This document shows, in pieces, positions 23,615-32,748 of a stretch of DNA of 64,000 nucleotides. Source of the stretch: R-RK-3 sp031399085 (GTDB taxonomy: Bacteria; Pseudomonadota; Alphaproteobacteria; Rhizobiales; Rhodomicrobiaceae); the NCBI GenBank assembly GCA_031399085.1, contig JANNOQ010000090.1, positions 62,001-126,000 of the forward strand, given 5' to 3'. The notes under the pieces were generated by a model. The model ran no database searches, was not told the origin of the DNA, and was given only the letters and a program-made list of their open reading frames with translations. A program made the position numbers and the translations under genes. The first letter of the stretch is position 1; every line of letters begins with the position of its first letter.

Positions 23615-24576
23615 ACCTTTTCGATCTCCGGCTTGCCGAGCAGGCCAGAGGGGAAGAAAATCAGGACGATGGCGAGGATTGAGAAGGCCGCGACATCCTT
23701 ATAGGCGGTGGTGAAATAGCCAGCCCAGAAGACCTCGATCAGCCCGATGACGAGGCCGCCAAGCATCGCGCCGGGAAGCGAGCCGATGCCTCCGAGCACC
23801 GCCGCAGTGAACGCCTTGATGCCCGCCACGAAGCCAATGAAAAAGTCGATCACGCCGTAATAAAGCAGATACATCAAGCCCGCCACGGCGGCGAGAGCGG
23901 CGCCCATCACGAAGGTGAGCGAAATCACCCGGTCCACATTCACCCCGAGCAGCGAGGCCATCGTCCGGTCCTGCTCGCAGGCGCGCTGCTGCCGTCCGAG
24001 CGAGGTCTTGGCGATGATGTAGGAGAAGGCGGCCATCAGAACGATGGTGGTGACGATAATGAGGATTTGGATGTTGCTGAGCGACACCGTGAAGCTTCCG
24101 GTGTCCATCAGAATATGGCCGCCGGTGACGACGGGCGGCAGCGGCTTCACGCGCGCATCCTGCGTCAACTGCACGAAATTCTGCAAAACGATCGACATGC
24201 CGATCGCGGTGATCAGCGGCGCGAGCCGGAACGAAGACCGCAACGGCCGGTAAGCGACGCGCTCCAGCGTCCAGCCCCAGACCGAGGTCAAAAACATCCC
24301 GATAATCAGCACCAGCACCAGCGCAAGCGGCACCGAGGTCACGCCGATGGAGACGACCAGCAGAAACGAAATCAGCGCCATGAAGGCGCCGACCATGAAA
24401 ATATCGCCATGCGCGAAATTGATCATGCCGATGATGCCGTAGACCATCGTATAGCCAATGGCGATCAGCCCGTAGATCGAGCCGAGCGTGAGACCATTGA
24501 TGAGCTGCTGGAGGAAATAAGCGATCTCGGCGCGATACTCGCCGATGAAATTGATGAGTGGCTGGAGAAGATCCAT
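23611..24576 (-). CDS. livH: Branched-chain amino acid ABC transporter, permease LivH
   Basis: 321-residue inner-membrane permease, first gene of the liv operon. Characteristic blocks are LINGLTLGSIYGLIAIGYTMVYGI near the N-terminus, NFAHGDIFMVGAF, and the EAA-like segment RACEQDRTMASLLGVN. About eight membrane helices. It pairs with LivM to form the channel. A 154-base gap separates it from the tatA gene upstream, which may hold the operon promoter; no clear element was picked out. Confidence 0.94.
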   Translation of the reverse strand: MDLLQPLINFIGEYRAEIAYFLQQLINGLTLGSIYGLIAIGYTMVYGIIGMINFAHGDIFMVGAFMALISFLLVVSIGVTSVPLALVLVLIIGMFLTSVWGWTLERVAYRPLRSSFRLAPLITAIGMSIVLQNFVQLTQDARVKPLPPVVTGGHILMDTGSFTVSLSNIQILIIVTTIVLMAAFSYIIAKTSLGRQQRACEQDRTMASLLGVNVDRVISLTFVMGAALAAVAGLMYLLYYGVIDFFIGFVAGIKAFTAAVLGGIGSLPGAMLGGLVIGLIEVFWAGYFTTAYKDVAAFSILAIVLIFFPSGLLGKPEIEKV

Positions 24577-24730
24577 GGGACGTCAGCAGATCCGGGTGGG
24601 CAGCCGATAGGTCAACGGCGTTCGCAAGGAATGAGCGAATTCCATTCTTAACAAAGCGGATAGCGTCGGCACAATGACTATATTCGGCTCGCCGCCGCCA
24701 ATTTTCGCTTTGGCGCGTGGGCGGCGCGGA

Positions 24731-24961
24731 TCAGCCGACCTTGCGGTCTTCCTTGTTCAAAGCGTCCTGCTCCCGGCGCTTCGCCGCCTCCAGCTCGAGC
24801 AGCTTGGCGCTGGTCTCGGGCTCGTCCTCGTCAGTCAGACCCTTCTTGAAGCTCTTGATTCCCTTGGCAAAATCGCCCATCAACTCGGAAATCTTGCCGC
24901 GCCCGAACAATAAGACGACGACGAGAACCAGGATCAGGATGTGTGCAAAACTCAGTCCCAT
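24731..24961 (-). CDS. tatA: Sec-independent protein translocase TatA
   Basis: 76-residue TatA-type protein: one N-terminal membrane helix (AHILILVLVVVLLFGRGKI), the FGRGK hinge, an amphipathic helix (LMGDFAKGIKSFKKGL) and a charged tail. TatA multimers form the pore for folded proteins with twin-arginine signals. In many relatives tatA is beside tatB and tatC; here it stands alone, with livH downstream and fadE divergent. At least two Tat substrates (MsrB, SodB) are encoded in the window. Short length and lack of TatB-type C-terminus favour TatA. Confidence 0.9.
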   Translation of the reverse strand: MGLSFAHILILVLVVVLLFGRGKISELMGDFAKGIKSFKKGLTDEDEPETSAKLLELEAAKRREQDALNKEDRKVG

Positions 24962-25418
24962 GTGTTTTCCTCAGTCGGCCGGTTGCCCCAGCCAGTTCGA
25001 TATCGAAAAGGGTCGCGAATGCCGAAAACCCTCCGCCTCAATGCCATATTTAGCGCTTGCAGCTGTCGGATGCGAGACTTAATCGATAATTTAGCCCGCG
25101 ACCACGCGTTACAAGTGCCAAGACAGGCTTTCCAACCACGGATTTACCGCCAGAGCTGCCGCTTACAAGGCTTCGTCAAATCGGCGCGGCTTAAACGATT
25201 TGTCATCATCCTATGCAAGGATTGGCTCGGCTGGCCCGTATCCACCGCCCCGTAGTGGGTCGCCTCCGTCCAGCAAGCGTGATATTGTCGGCCGCGACCC
25301 AATCGGAGGTGTGGCGGGCTGCAACTCGGATAGACGGTTGACGTTCGCGTCAATTGCCTCCACTTAAGCGGGGCGCGATCAACGCGTTTCCAGCAGCCAG
25401 CGATGGAGGATCTTTACC
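24962..25418. other. Divergent intergenic region tatA / fadE
   Basis: 457 bases without a convincing gene. It must contain the promoters of tatA (minus) and the fad operon (plus). The clearest signal is the palindrome at 25338-25353, described separately. GGAGG at 25403-25407 is the ribosome site of fadE. Confidence 0.6.
25338..25353. promoter_or_regulatory. Palindromic operator candidate upstream of the fad operon
   Basis: TTGACGTTCGCGTCAA is a perfect inverted repeat (6-bp arms, 4-base centre) 65 bases before fadE. Its left arm could serve as a -35 box, with TTAAGC at 25364-25369 after a 20-base spacer, the long spacing seen at MerR-activated promoters. It resembles palindromes attributed to MerR-type regulators of acyl-CoA catabolism, from memory. 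The window encodes one such MerR protein at 3112. Confidence 0.45.
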
Positions 25419-27950
25419 ATGGCGGCACTCATTTTTCTACTTCTCTGCCTCGGCGCGGCTATTGCTCTCGCGCTCTGGCGGGCGCCCCTATGGGGCTGGG
25501 CTGTGCTCGTGGCCGTCGCAACATTCCTTGTGCAGGCCGGTTTCGTACTCGGTCCAATGGGCGGCATCACAATCACCAAGCTGATCGCCTGGCTTCCGGC
25601 CATCGCGCTCGCCGTTCTGTCCTACCGCCCGATCCGCCGCCAGGTGGTGACGACGCCCGCCTATCGCATGGTCAAGAAGATCTTGCCGCCGGTCTCGCCG
25701 ACTGAGCGCGAGGCGCTCGACGCGGGCACGCTGGGTTTCGACGCCGAGCTGTTCGGCGGCGAGCCGGATTGGAACAAGCTGCGCGCCGTGCTGCCGATGA
25801 GCCTGACCGAAGACGAGCGCAATTTCCTCGACGGACCTGCCGAGGAGCTGTGCCGGATGTCGCACGACTGGCAAATCCGCGCGGACGACCGCGACGTGCC
25901 AGAGAACGTTTGGAATTTCATCAAACAAAAGGGTTTCCTTGGGATGTTGATCTCCAAGGAGCATGGCGGCCTCGGTTTTTCCGCGCAGGCGCAATCGCTG
26001 ATCCTCGGCAAGGTCGCCTCCCGTTCGCCCGACGTGTCGGTCGTCGTCATGGTGCCGAATTCGCTCGGGCCGGGCGAACTGATCGAGAAATTCGGCACGC
26101 ATGAGCAGCAGGAGCATTACCTGCCGCGTCTGGCGAAAGGGCTGGATGTGCCTTGCTTTGCGCTGACCGGCCCTTATGCCGGGTCCGACGCCGCCTCGAT
26201 GCGCGATATCGGCACGGTGACGCGCGGCCAGCATAACGGCCAAGAGGTGATCGGCATTAAGTTGAATTGGGATAAGCGTTACATTACGCTCGCGCCGAAC
26301 GCGACGCTGCTCGGCCTTGCCTTTCAGCTTTTCGACCCGCAGAACCTTCTCGGCAAAGGCGAGGATCGCGGCATTACGCTGGCGCTCATCCCCGCAGATC
26401 ATCCCGGCGTGCAGATCGGGCGGCGCCACTTGCCTTGCGGCAACGCCTTTCCAAACGGCCCGACCTGGGGCGAGAACGTCTTCATCCCGCTCGATTGGAT
26501 CATCGGGGGACCCGAGCGCGCTGGCCAGGGCTGGCGGATGCTCATGAGTTGCCTTGCGGCGGGGCGCGCGATCTCGCTGCCTGCGTCCGGCACGGCGGCG
26601 GCCAAGAGCATGTTGCGCTCAACCTCGGCCTATGCGCGGGTGCGCTCGCAATTCAACATCCCCATCGGCAAGATGGAGGGCATCGAGGAGCCGCTCGCAC
26701 GTATGGTCGAGGCGTCCTATCTGCTTGAATCCGCCCGCTCTGTCACGGCGTCCATGGTCTCCGGCGGCGACAAGCCCGCCGTGATCTCCGCGCTGATGAA
26801 ATATAAATGCACCGAATGGGCGCGGCAGGTCGTTAATGACGCCATGGACATTCAGGGCGGCAAGGCGATCTGCGATGGGCCGTCCAATTTCGCCCAAGCG
26901 GCCTATCAGTCGATCCCGGTCAGCATCACCGTCGAGGGCGCCAATATCCTGACGCGCTCGCTCATGGTGATCGCCCAAGGCGCGCTCCGCAGCCATCCCT
27001 GGCTGTTCAAGGAGGTCGAGGCGGTGCAGAATTGGGACGAGGACGAAGGCTTCAAGGCGTTCGAGACGGCTTTCGAGGGCCATGTCGGCTTTGCCGTTGC
27101 GAACGTCTTCGGCGCATTCTTCCACAATGTCACCTTCGGGGCCTTCGCCGTCGCGCCAAAAGCCCGGCATACCGCGCATTGGTATCGCCAAGCCTCGCGC
27201 GCGGCGCGCAATTTCGCACTGGTCACCGATCTCACCGTCGCCATTCTCGGCGGCGGCCTGAAGACCAAGCAGCACATCACCGGACGCCTCGCCGACGCGC
27301 TCTCGGACCTCTACTTCATTTGTTGTATGCTCAAGCGCTTCGAGGACGATGGCGAGCCGCAGGGCGATCTCGTCGTGCTCGACTATGCCGCGCAGAACGC
27401 GCTGCATCGCTTCTACGCCTCGCTCGGGCGGGTGATCTCCAACTTCCCCAATCCGGCCGTCGCGGTTTTAATGCGGCTATGCGTCTTCCCGCTCGGCAAT
27501 AATGTCCGCCCGGCGAAAGACCGGCGCGCCAAGCAGATCGTCGCCCTCGTGCTTGAGCCGACCGCGACGCGCGACCGGCTGACACGTGAAGTCTTCATCA
27601 GCCGCGATCTGAACGAGGCGACCGGCGTGCTGGAAGCGGCTTTCCTCAAGGTCATCGAAACCGAGGAAACCAACCACAAGCTTGAGCGCGCGATCCGGCA
27701 AGGGACCGTCCACCGGTTCCTCGGCAATGATTTCATCGCCGAAGCGGTGCAAAAGGGCATTGTGACGCCGCAGGAAGGCGAGCAGCTGCGCGAACGTGAG
27801 CGGCTGGTAGCCAAAGTTATCGCGGTCGATCATTTCGACCCGGACGAAATTACGGGAAAGAGCGCGATCGGCCACAATTCGCGGCCCGCAAGCGCCTTCG
27901 ACAAGCCGCCTCACGCGGCGGCGGTCGAAGAAATCCACGCGGCCGAATAG
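25419..27950 (+). CDS. fadE: Acyl-CoA dehydrogenase FadE
   Basis: 843-residue membrane-anchored acyl-CoA dehydrogenase, first oxidation step of beta-oxidation (acyl-CoA to trans-2-enoyl-CoA). Two or three hydrophobic N-terminal segments are followed by the dehydrogenase fold from about residue 130 (LGMLISKEHGGLGFS, FALTGPYAGSDAAS) and the FAD/C-terminal helical part (MDIQGGKAICDGPSN). The DUF1974 C-terminal extension is characteristic of FadE (E. coli 814 residues). A strong ribosome site GGAGG precedes ATG. It heads the fadE-fadJ-fadI operon with 12-base gaps. Confidence 0.95.
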   Translation: MAALIFLLLCLGAAIALALWRAPLWGWAVLVAVATFLVQAGFVLGPMGGITITKLIAWLPAIALAVLSYRPIRRQVVTTPAYRMVKKILPPVSPTEREALDAGTLGFDAELFGGEPDWNKLRAVLPMSLTEDERNFLDGPAEELCRMSHDWQIRADDRDVPENVWNFIKQKGFLGMLISKEHGGLGFSAQAQSLILGKVASRSPDVSVVVMVPNSLGPGELIEKFGTHEQQEHYLPRLAKGLDVPCFALTGPYAGSDAASMRDIGTVTRGQHNGQEVIGIKLNWDKRYITLAPNATLLGLAFQLFDPQNLLGKGEDRGITLALIPADHPGVQIGRRHLPCGNAFPNGPTWGENVFIPLDWIIGGPERAGQGWRMLMSCLAAGRAISLPASGTAAAKSMLRSTSAYARVRSQFNIPIGKMEGIEEPLARMVEASYLLESARSVTASMVSGGDKPAVISALMKYKCTEWARQVVNDAMDIQGGKAICDGPSNFAQAAYQSIPVSITVEGANILTRSLMVIAQGALRSHPWLFKEVEAVQNWDEDEGFKAFETAFEGHVGFAVANVFGAFFHNVTFGAFAVAPKARHTAHWYRQASRAARNFALVTDLTVAILGGGLKTKQHITGRLADALSDLYFICCMLKRFEDDGEPQGDLVVLDYAAQNALHRFYASLGRVISNFPNPAVAVLMRLCVFPLGNNVRPAKDRRAKQIVALVLEPTATRDRLTREVFISRDLNEATGVLEAAFLKVIETEETNHKLERAIRQGTVHRFLGNDFIAEAVQKGIVTPQEGEQLRERERLVAKVIAVDHFDPDEITGKSAIGHNSRPASAFDKPPHAAAVEEIHAAE

Positions 27951-27962
27951 CGGAGAAAAACC

Positions 27963-29981
27963 ATGCCTGGACCGCTGCTGACCCTGAAACATTGGCGCTT
28001 CGAGATCGACTTCGAAACCATCGCCTACGCGATCTTCGATCAGGCGGGCGAGAGCACGAACAGCTTCGGCGTCGAAACCGCGACCGAGCTTGAGCAGATC
28101 GTCACCGCCGTTGAGGAAGCCGCCAAACGCGGTGAAGTGCGCGGGCTGGTCTTTCTCTCCGGCAAGGAAAAGGCGTTCATCGCAGGCGCCGACATCCGCG
28201 AATTCGACAAGCTGACGCGCGAGAAGGATGTCGAGGATGTGGTGCGCCAGCTCACCGCCGTCTTCGACCGCATCGAGGCGATGGCTATCCCCGTCGTCGC
28301 CGGCATTCACGGCTATTGCCTAGGCGGCGGCCTCGAACTGGCGATGGCGTGCCACTACCGCATCGCCACGCGCGAGGAGGAAACCCGTCTCGGCCTGCCG
28401 GAAGTGAAGCTGGGCATTATTCCAGGGCTGAATGGCACCGTTCGCTTTATTGGGCTGGCCGGACCGATGGACGCCATGCCGGCCATGCTCGCGGGCAAGA
28501 TGCTGCGCCCGAGCGCGGCCAAAGCGATGGGCCTGGTCGATCAGCTCGTGCCGAGCAAGCTGGAATTGCGCTGGGCCTGCCGCCGCGCCGTGTTAGGCAA
28601 GCGCAAATCCCCGGGTGCGCCCTGGTGGAAACGCGCGATGAGCCAATCGCCCATCCGTGGGCTTTTGGCGAGCCGGATGCGTAAGGAAACTGCGGCCAAG
28701 GTGCGCGAGGAACACTACCCCGCGCCGTTCAAGCTGATCGACCTGTTCGAGCGCTTCGGCGGCGACCGGCGGCAGATGGCGCTGGCTGAAACCCGCGCTT
28801 TCGCGCCGCTGATGGTGAGCGAGACCTCGCGCAATCTGCGCCGCGTCTTCCGGCTCTCGGAAATGCTGAAAAGCGAGGCCCCCAAGAACGGCTTCAAGCC
28901 GCAGCGCGTGCATGTGATCGGTGCTGGCACGATGGGCGCCGATATCGCGGCGTGGTGCGTCATCTCCGGCATGGAGGCGAGCCTTCAGGACATTTCGCAG
29001 GAAGCTGTTGACAAGGCGCTCGGACAGGCGAAGACGCTGTTCAAGAAGCGCCTGCGCGGCAATCTTGAGGTCGAGACCGCGATGGCCCGGCTTTATGCGG
29101 ATGTTAAGGGCGATCACATTCCCCGAGCCGACGTCGTGATTGAAGCCGTGGTCGAGAAGCTTGAGATCAAGCAGAAGGTGCTGACCGCGACCGAGGCGAG
29201 GATGAAGCCCGGCGCGCTGCTCGCCACCAACACCTCCTCGCTTCCCATCGAGCAGATCGCATCGGCCCTCGCCGATCCGGGACGGCTGGTCGGCATTCAC
29301 TTCTTCAATCCGGTGCCGCAAATGCCGCTCGTCGAAATCGTGCGCGGGCCAAACAGCCGCGAAGAGGTCGTCCGGCAGGGCTGCTCCTTCGTCACCGCGA
29401 TCAGCAAGTTTCCGCTAATCACCAAGAGCACGCCCGGCTTTCTCGTCAACCGCGTGCTCGGCCCGTATATGTTCGAGGCGATGAAGCGGGTGCAGGAAGG
29501 CCAGCCGAAGGAAAAGATCGACGCGGCGGCCGAGAAATTCGGGATGCCGATGGGGCCGGTCGAGTTGGCCGATACTGTCGGGTTGGACATCTGCGCCAAT
29601 GTCGCGGCCGTCCTCGGCTCGCCTACGCCACCGGACTCTGAACTGGCGCGGCTCGTCGCGGCGGGCAAACTCGGCAAGAAAACCGGTTCGGGCTTTTACA
29701 ATTGGGTGGACGGCAAGCCCCAGAAGCCTGTGGGTGAGTTCGATCAGGCCGAACTGGAACGGCTCGGCAAGGAGCTCGTCAAGCCGCTGATCGACGAATG
29801 CGAGAAATGCCTGGCCGAAGGCGTCGTCACCGACGCCGATCACGTCGATGCAGGCGTGATCTTCGGCACGGGCTTCGCGCCCTTCCGCGGCGGCCCGCTG
29901 CATTACCGTTCATCGCAGACGACAGCCAAGCCGGTCAACGCACAGCATGAGGCGGTCCAGGCGACAGCCGCCGCCGAGTAA
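27963..29981 (+). CDS. fadJ: Multifunctional enoyl-CoA hydratase / 3-hydroxyacyl-CoA dehydrogenase
   Basis: 672-residue alpha subunit of the beta-oxidation complex. Residues 1-290 are the crotonase domain (FIAGADIREF oxyanion loop, GYCLGGGLELAMAC, LGLPEVKLGIIPG with the catalytic Glu). Residues 310-500 are the NAD domain (VIGAGTMGADIAAW, ATNTSSLPI, GIHFFNPVPQMPLVEI), followed by the C-terminal dehydrogenase domains. It hydrates enoyl-CoA and oxidises the 3-hydroxy product. It lies 12 bases after fadE and 11 bases before the thiolase gene. FadB-type naming is an alternative. Confidence 0.94.
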   Translation: MPGPLLTLKHWRFEIDFETIAYAIFDQAGESTNSFGVETATELEQIVTAVEEAAKRGEVRGLVFLSGKEKAFIAGADIREFDKLTREKDVEDVVRQLTAVFDRIEAMAIPVVAGIHGYCLGGGLELAMACHYRIATREEETRLGLPEVKLGIIPGLNGTVRFIGLAGPMDAMPAMLAGKMLRPSAAKAMGLVDQLVPSKLELRWACRRAVLGKRKSPGAPWWKRAMSQSPIRGLLASRMRKETAAKVREEHYPAPFKLIDLFERFGGDRRQMALAETRAFAPLMVSETSRNLRRVFRLSEMLKSEAPKNGFKPQRVHVIGAGTMGADIAAWCVISGMEASLQDISQEAVDKALGQAKTLFKKRLRGNLEVETAMARLYADVKGDHIPRADVVIEAVVEKLEIKQKVLTATEARMKPGALLATNTSSLPIEQIASALADPGRLVGIHFFNPVPQMPLVEIVRGPNSREEVVRQGCSFVTAISKFPLITKSTPGFLVNRVLGPYMFEAMKRVQEGQPKEKIDAAAEKFGMPMGPVELADTVGLDICANVAAVLGSPTPPDSELARLVAAGKLGKKTGSGFYNWVDGKPQKPVGEFDQAELERLGKELVKPLIDECEKCLAEGVVTDADHVDAGVIFGTGFAPFRGGPLHYRSSQTTAKPVNAQHEAVQATAAAE

Positions 29982-29992
29982 GGAGAAAGCTC

Positions 29993-31300
29993 ATGGTGGG
30001 ACAATTGCGGCGCGTCGCTATCATCGGCGGGGTGCGCACACCTTTTTGCCGGTCGAACACCGCCTATGCGGAACTGAGCAATCTCGATCTGATGTCAGCC
30101 GCTCTGAACGGCCTTATCGAGAAGTTTCACCTGGAGGGCGAGCTGATCGACGAAGTCGTCGGCGGCGCGGTTCTGTCTCATTCCAAGGACTTCAATCTGG
30201 CCCGCGAAGCCGTGGTCGCGACCAAGCTCGACCCCAGGACGCCCGGCGTAACGCTCATCCAGGCCTGCGGCACGAGCCTTCAGGCCGCTCTCGGCAGCGC
30301 GGCAAAGATCGCCACCGGCCAGATTGAGAGCGCGATTTCAATCGGCTCCGACACGACGTCGGACGCGCCGATCGTGCTGCAGCGCCGGATGGCCCAGCGC
30401 CTCGCAAAGCTCTCCCGAGCTAAAAGCTTCAGCGAGAAGGCGGGCATCTTTATGAAGGGCTTCTCGCCCGCCGAACTCGCGCCGGTCGCGCCAAGCGTCG
30501 CCGAGCCGCGCACGGGTCTGTCGATGGGGCAGCATACCGAGCTGATGGCGCAGGAATTTCACATTAGCCGCGAGGCGCAGGACCAACTCGCTTTTGAGAG
30601 TCATAAGAAGGCGGCCAAAGCCTATGATGAAGGCTTCATGGACGATTTGCTGGTGCCCTGCGCCGGAGTTTACCGCGACAACAATCTGCGCGCCGACATC
30701 GACCTGACGAAAATCGGCACGCTGAAGCCCGCCTTCGAAAAGTCCGCGCGTGGAACCCTGACCGCCGCGAATTCGACGCCTCTCACCGACGGCGCTTCAA
30801 GCGTGCTGCTGGCGTCGGAGGAGTGGGCCGACCGGCACGGGCTGAAGCCGCTGGCTTACATCACGCATGGCTATCATTCCGCGATCGATTTCGTTCACGG
30901 GCAGGGCCTGCTGATGGCGCCGACGATCGCCGTCTCGCGGATGCTGGATCAGGCGGGCCTGACCTTGCAGGATTTCGATTTCTACGAGATTCACGAAGCC
31001 TTCGCGGCGCAGGTGCTGGCGACATTGAAGGCATGGGAATCGCCCGAATATTGCAAGGAGATCCTGGGCAAGGACCGGCCGCTCGGCGGCATCGACCGCG
31101 ACAAGCTGAATGTGAAGGGCTCCAGCCTCGCCTTCGGCCATCCTTTCGCCGCGACCGGCGGGCGGATCGTTGCAACGCTGGCCAAGATTTTGGCGCAGAA
31201 TGGCGGCGGGCGTGGGCTGATCTCGATCTGCACCGCCGGCGGGATGGGTGTCGCGGCGATATTGGAAGGCGTCAACCCCACCCAGCATACGGTGCATTGA
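29993..31300 (+). CDS. fadI: Acetyl-CoA C-acyltransferase (beta-oxidation thiolase)
   Basis: 435-residue thiolase that cleaves 3-ketoacyl-CoA with CoA. Active-site residues are Cys92 in QACGTSLQAAL, the HEAFAAQ motif, GHPFAATGGRI with the catalytic His, and Cys in ICTAGGMG. Length fits FadI-type rather than the shorter PhaA-type thiolases. It is the last gene of the fad operon, with the usual ribosome site AAGGAGA upstream of ATG. Confidence 0.92.
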   Translation: MVGQLRRVAIIGGVRTPFCRSNTAYAELSNLDLMSAALNGLIEKFHLEGELIDEVVGGAVLSHSKDFNLAREAVVATKLDPRTPGVTLIQACGTSLQAALGSAAKIATGQIESAISIGSDTTSDAPIVLQRRMAQRLAKLSRAKSFSEKAGIFMKGFSPAELAPVAPSVAEPRTGLSMGQHTELMAQEFHISREAQDQLAFESHKKAAKAYDEGFMDDLLVPCAGVYRDNNLRADIDLTKIGTLKPAFEKSARGTLTAANSTPLTDGASSVLLASEEWADRHGLKPLAYITHGYHSAIDFVHGQGLLMAPTIAVSRMLDQAGLTLQDFDFYEIHEAFAAQVLATLKAWESPEYCKEILGKDRPLGGIDRDKLNVKGSSLAFGHPFAATGGRIVATLAKILAQNGGGRGLISICTAGGMGVAAILEGVNPTQHTVH

Positions 31301-31331
31301 GGCAAACCGTCAGTGCCTTAATTAAGAGCGT

Positions 31332-31373
31332 AAAAAAACCAGCTCCGCCGCGTGCTTAAGCAGGCGGAGCCGG
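31332..31373 (-). terminator. Intrinsic terminator downstream of the monooxygenase gene
   Basis: On the minus strand GCTCCGCC and GGCGGAGC form an 8-bp stem whose loop holds a further palindrome (TGCTTAAGCA), followed by seven T residues. It lies 8 bases past the stop of the ABM gene. Read in the other direction it may also stop fadE-J-I transcription, whose stop is 31 bases away. Confidence 0.8.
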
Positions 31374-31380
31374 GGTCACC

Positions 31381-31683
31381 TTAGGCTTGCACTTTGGCGG
31401 CCAGCAAATCGACCGCCTCAATCTTGGGCGGAGCGGCGAGAAGCTCATCCGCCTTCGCCATCAGGGCCGCGGCAATCGCTCCGTTCAGATGCCCCTGCCG
31501 TCCCGCCTCGTCGGTGAACGCATCGAAAATGCCAAATGTGCTGGGCGCAAACTTCAGCGCGAACCACACGGGTGTCGCCTGCTCGGCGTTCGCAAGCGGC
31601 AAGGCGCTCTTGAGAAACTGTTCCAGGGCCGTCTCTTGGCCGGGCTTGGCCTCAAGCCGGACAAACAACGCTAATTTGAGCAT
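31381..31683 (-). CDS. Antibiotic-biosynthesis-monooxygenase (ABM) domain protein
   Basis: 100-residue protein with the ferredoxin-like ABM fold: ALFVRLEAKPGQETALEQFL at the N-terminus, PVWFALKFAPSTFGIFDAFTDE in the middle, and a C-terminal amphipathic helix. Relatives include quinol monooxygenases (YgiN-like) and many of unknown function. No cofactor motif is needed for this family. It is divergent from the GlxA regulator with 96 bases between, so regulation by that protein is possible. Confidence 0.8.
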   Translation of the reverse strand: MLKLALFVRLEAKPGQETALEQFLKSALPLANAEQATPVWFALKFAPSTFGIFDAFTDEAGRQGHLNGAIAAALMAKADELLAAPPKIEAVDLLAAKVQA

Positions 31684-31779
31684 CGATTTTTCCTCTTTAG
31701 CAATCGCGAGGCCAAACCTTAGCTGTGACGATCAGGGGGGTCACTTGTCAGGAACGTCAATTTTAGTATCATTCTTGCC

Positions 31780-32733
31780 ATGAAGATCAGCATTCTCGCG
31801 CTTGATGGCGTGTTCGATACAGGGCTCGCCGCCATCCAGGACACCCTTGGCACCGCGTCTGACTTGGCTGGTAGTGCAGGGAGCGGTTTCAGTGTCAATG
31901 TTGTCGGCGTTCGGGATGGCGTAACGACCGCCCATGGTTTGCAAGTGCCAACACAAGCGGCTGACGTTGCGGCGCGGCCCGACGTCGTGATCGTCCCAGC
32001 CATCGGAGCCAAGACAACTCTGGCGCTGCCGGATGCGCTGTCCCATCCCGATATTTCAGCCGCCGGGCAGCTGATCGCGGCCTGCCGATCGCATGGCGCC
32101 TTAACCGCCGCAGCCTGTACGGGAACTTTCGTTCTGGCGGAAAACGGCTTGCTTGATGGGCAGGTTGCCACGACAAGCTGGTGGCTTGGGCCATTCTTCC
32201 GGCAACGGTACCCGCGTGTCAGTCTCGACGACCGGCGGATGCTGGTGCGGTCGAATCATATCGTGACGGCAGGAGCCGTGCTCGCCCATTTCGATCTGGC
32301 ATTGTGGCTTGTCCGGCAAAAAAGCCCTGAGCTTGCGGGCATCACTGCACGCTATCTCATGCTCGATGCCCGGTCATCGCAAGCCGCCTATGTCATTCCC
32401 GATCATCTGAGCCATACCGATATCGTGGTCGAACGATTCGAGCGATGGGCGCGCAGCAACCTGTCCAACGGATTCTCGCTTGGGGAGGCGGCCCGGGCCA
32501 TTGGCACAAGCCCCCGCACCCTGGCTCGCAGAATGCATGATGTGCTCGGCAAGACGCCGCTCTCATACTTTCAGGATTTGCGAATTGAACGCGCCGTCCA
32601 TCTCTTGCGCACGACGGACGATGGCTTAGACCGGATTGCCGCTGAAGTCGGCTATGCCGAAGGCGTCACGCTGCGCAATCTTCTTCGCCGCCGCCTGGCG
32701 CGCAGTGCTTCACAATTGCGGCGAATGGTTTGA
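31780..32733 (+). CDS. GlxA/FtrA-type AraC-family regulator with DJ-1/PfpI domain
   Basis: 317-residue transcription factor. Residues 1-175 form a DJ-1/PfpI-like sensing domain (ILALDGVFDTGLAAIQDTLG, ACTGTFVLAENGLLDG with the nucleophile-elbow Cys). Residues 210-310 are the AraC helix-turn-helix pair (FSLGEAARAIGTSPRTLARRM, IAAEVGYAEGVTLRNLLRR). It probably controls the divergent ABM-domain gene or itself. The ligand is unknown. Confidence 0.88.
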   Translation: MKISILALDGVFDTGLAAIQDTLGTASDLAGSAGSGFSVNVVGVRDGVTTAHGLQVPTQAADVAARPDVVIVPAIGAKTTLALPDALSHPDISAAGQLIAACRSHGALTAAACTGTFVLAENGLLDGQVATTSWWLGPFFRQRYPRVSLDDRRMLVRSNHIVTAGAVLAHFDLALWLVRQKSPELAGITARYLMLDARSSQAAYVIPDHLSHTDIVVERFERWARSNLSNGFSLGEAARAIGTSPRTLARRMHDVLGKTPLSYFQDLRIERAVHLLRTTDDGLDRIAAEVGYAEGVTLRNLLRRRLARSASQLRRMV

Positions 32734-32748
32734 GTTAATTTTGCCAGA

